A DNA stretch of 6,934 nucleotides from Victivallales bacterium (GTDB taxonomy: Bacteria; Verrucomicrobiota; Lentisphaeria; Victivallales; JAADHT01): contig JAFGFR010000016.1 of assembly GCA_016930955.1 (NCBI GenBank), positions 1-6,934 on the forward strand, in the 5' to 3' direction. The translations under genes were made by a program, and so were the position numbers. The notes under the pieces are model-generated. The model worked only from the letters and a program-made list of their open reading frames with translations, did no database searches and had not been told where the DNA came from. This document shows, one piece after another, positions 5,680 to 6,934 of the stretch; position 1 is the stretch's first letter, and each line of letters starts with the position of its first letter.

Positions 5680-5729
5680 GTGCCGGTTTCAAAACTCCGC
5701 TCGGCAACAGGTGGTTTAAAAATTGGCTC
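5680..5729 (+). repeat. Hairpin repeat copy C (5' leader of the URO-D family gene)
   Basis: Left arm GTGCCGGTTTCAAAA (5680-5694) extended by CTCC pairs with GTGG (5711-5714) and right arm TTTAAAAATTGGCTC (5715-5729). I count 12 Watson-Crick pairs, 3 G-U pairs and 4 mismatches over 19 positions. Two of the three G-U pairs replace consensus A-U pairs, so the changes keep an RNA stem but weaken a DNA dyad. The loop contains CGGCAACAGGT (5702-5712), shared with copy B. The element ends 10 nt before the Shine-Dalgarno sequence. Confidence 0.75.
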
Positions 5730-5739
5730 AAGCATAAAA

Positions 5740-5745
5740 AAGGAG
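5740..5745 (+). promoter_or_regulatory. Shine-Dalgarno sequence that sets the URO-D family gene start
   Basis: AAGGAG lies 6 nt before the ATG at 5752 and 3 nt before the in-frame ATG at 5749, favouring 5752. An in-frame ATG at 5659 would translate through hairpin copy C, lacks a Shine-Dalgarno sequence and lies upstream of the predicted transcription start. Confidence 0.8.
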
Positions 5746-5751
5746 AGGATG

Positions 5752-6876
5752 ATGCAAAGCTCAAGAGATGCGGTGGATTGTATTCTCAGAGGGAAGAGAG
5801 CCGACTTTGTACCATTGTATGACAACCCGTGGTGCGATGCCATGGAAAAGTGGCTTGGAGAAGGATATCCAAAGGACAAGGATGGAAAACCCTGCGATTC
5901 CAATGATTTTTTTGGTTTTGACCTGGTCGGATGCGGTGGATGGTTCAGCTGGCACCCGAAAAAGAATATCGAGGAAATTCTGGAGGAAAACGAGGAATGG
6001 AAAATCACCAGAAGCGGGAGTGGCGCGGTCATGAAAAAATGGAAGACTCGTTCCGGCACTCCCGAACATATAGACTTCCATATGACTACCAGAAAAATAT
6101 GGGAGGATGAATATAGGCATTGTCTCCTCGATCTTGACAAGGATAGAGTTGATGTTAAATCCGCGAAAGAGAATTTAAAAATGCGAAGATCGCAGAAGAA
6201 GTTCACTTTTTTCGGTAACCAGTTCGTATGGGAAACGATCAGGCATTCGCTTGGAGACGAAAACATGCTGGTCACATTGATAGAGGATCCCGAATGGGTG
6301 AAGGATTTTAACAGGGTCTATACCGATTTCTGGATTACTCATTACAAGTATCTGTTCCAGGAGGCTGGACTTCCTGACGGTGTATGGATATATGAGGATC
6401 TCGGCTACCGGGACAAGCTTTTCTGCAGTCCGATGCTCCTCCAGGAGTTGTTTTTCCCGTATTACACGGAGATGGTGAAATTCTTCCACTCATACGATCT
6501 GCCGGTAGTCTTTCATTCATGCGGATATCAGTCGCCAATGATTCCGCTGGTGATCGAGGCGGGCTTCGACGCATTGAATCCGATGGAGGTCAAGGCAGGC
6601 AATAATATTTTCGAATATGCGGAAAAATATGGGGACAAGCTGGCGTTCGTGGGAGGTTTTGACGCAAGGATCCTCGAGTCAGGTGATAAGGCTCTCATCA
6701 AAAAGTCGGTTACTGATTTTATTTGCGGGATGGAAGAAAGAAATGCGAGATTTATATTCGGCTCGGACCATTCTATTTCAACATGTGTAAGGCTGGAAGA
6801 CTTCAGATACGCATTGAACATCTACAGGGACTTGAAGCATTATCCCAATTCAGGACTCTTGATCCGGAGGAAATAA
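5752..6876 (+). CDS. Uroporphyrinogen-decarboxylase-superfamily protein (methyltransferase-like, not HemE)
   Basis: A 374-residue TIM-barrel protein of the URO-D superfamily. The family start is visible as SRDAVDCILRGKRADFVPLY. The RQAGR motif that HemE uses to bind porphyrin is absent; PLYDNPWCDAMEKW stands in its place, so heme synthesis is unlikely. Later motifs are FFGNQFVWE (153-161), IEDPEWVKDF, YEDLGYRDKLFCSP, VVFHSCG (His255, Cys257), GFDALNPMEVKAG (271-283), FVGGFDAR (299-306) and IFGSDHSIS (335-343). In MtaA/CmuA-type corrinoid methyltransferases zinc is held by His-x-Cys plus a later Cys. Here His-x-Cys is kept, but the later Cys position falls near Asp339-His340, with Cys345 nearby, so the third ligand may be His. 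Relatives are often encoded near corrinoid proteins or AraC regulators; this one is divergent from an AraC gene, its probable regulator. No corrinoid protein is visible. The substrate is unknown. Base composition looks more AT-rich than in dxs. Confidence 0.9.
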   Translation: MQSSRDAVDCILRGKRADFVPLYDNPWCDAMEKWLGEGYPKDKDGKPCDSNDFFGFDLVGCGGWFSWHPKKNIEEILEENEEWKITRSGSGAVMKKWKTRSGTPEHIDFHMTTRKIWEDEYRHCLLDLDKDRVDVKSAKENLKMRRSQKKFTFFGNQFVWETIRHSLGDENMLVTLIEDPEWVKDFNRVYTDFWITHYKYLFQEAGLPDGVWIYEDLGYRDKLFCSPMLLQELFFPYYTEMVKFFHSYDLPVVFHSCGYQSPMIPLVIEAGFDALNPMEVKAGNNIFEYAEKYGDKLAFVGGFDARILESGDKALIKKSVTDFICGMEERNARFIFGSDHSISTCVRLEDFRYALNIYRDLKHYPNSGLLIRRK

Positions 6877-6878
6877 GC

Positions 6879-6934
6879 ATGACACCTTTTTTCATTTTCC
6901 GAGTCTTTCATAGCGCATGGTCAGGTCGGTACAC
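6879..6934 (+). CDS. Possible start of a downstream gene (truncated by window end)
   Basis: An ATG at 6879 lies 2 nt after the URO-D family stop and 8 nt after GGAGG (6866-6870), which is embedded in the last codons of that gene. The frame stays open to the window end (18 codons, MTPFFIFRVFHSAWSGRY). This spacing suits an operon partner. Only 56 bases are visible and no family can be assigned. A competing reading exists on the minus strand: an open frame ending in TGA at 6892-6894 with tail TDLTMRYERLGK, which would make a convergent gene instead. I cannot decide between them. Confidence 0.35.
   Translation, partial: MTPFFIFRVFHSAWSGRY

Noticed and set aside
5659..5751. ATG at 5659 as the start of the URO-D family protein
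   Set aside because: The extra 31 residues would be translated from hairpin copy C, with no Shine-Dalgarno sequence; homologous sequence begins only after 5752.
5667..6275. Minus-strand open frame of 202 codons opposite the URO-D family gene
   Set aside because: Ser/Phe/Pro-rich composition typical of antisense translation, no family motif, and fully inside a well-supported gene.
5752..6876. HemE (uroporphyrinogen III decarboxylase) assignment
   Set aside because: The porphyrin-binding RQAGR motif is absent, and the His-x-Cys and GSDHS motifs point to the methyltransferase-like branch.
1..6934. tRNA, rRNA, CRISPR array, transposase or phage genes
   Set aside because: Nothing of the sort seen; coding sequence covers nearly the whole window and no regular direct-repeat array is present.

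Overview
The window comes from a bacterial chromosome of medium to fairly high GC. My best guess, by inference, is the Planctomycetes-Verrucomicrobia-Lentisphaerae group, most likely Lentisphaerae-like. The grounds are an AraC-type regulator divergent from a non-HemE uroporphyrinogen-decarboxylase-family protein, plus the style of the Dxs and of the small DUF3634-like protein. No sequence search was possible, so the taxonomy is tentative. There is no tRNA, rRNA, CRISPR array, transposase or phage gene.

Left block (1-3102, all +): the 3' half of galE, a HIT-family nucleotide-binding protein, a small DUF3634-like protein, and a complete dxs (first step of the MEP isoprenoid pathway). Gaps are 22 nt, a 1-nt overlap (TGATG) and 9 nt, so these four are probably one transcription unit of housekeeping metabolism.

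Middle block (3103-4647, +): a small, probably exported, very charged helical protein, then a DAGK/YegS-type lipid kinase. Two active-site-region Asp positions of the kinase are substituted, and its gene carries a strong G-quadruplex motif.

Right block: a convergent AraC-family regulator (4662-5588, -) sits 14 nt from the kinase. It is divergent from a URO-D-superfamily protein (5752-6876, +) of the type related to corrinoid methyltransferases. The 163-nt gap between them holds back-to-back candidate promoters and a dyad in the araC promoter spacer, so the regulator probably controls the URO-D gene, itself, or both. A final partial reading frame may begin at 6879.

The most unusual observation is a family of near-palindromic 50-58 nt elements in the non-coding gaps: three full copies (3148-3201, 3571-3628, 5680-5729) and one solo arm (4642-4656). 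Arm consensus is GAGCCAATTTCAAAA ... TTTTGAAATTGGCTC, and the loops are also partly related. Differences between copies are largely structure-preserving (A-U to G-U, and one A-U to G-C double change). Two copies start within a few bases of a predicted transcription start and end 10-20 nt before a Shine-Dalgarno sequence. They look like a dispersed structured RNA leader element or a palindromic repeat reused as one.
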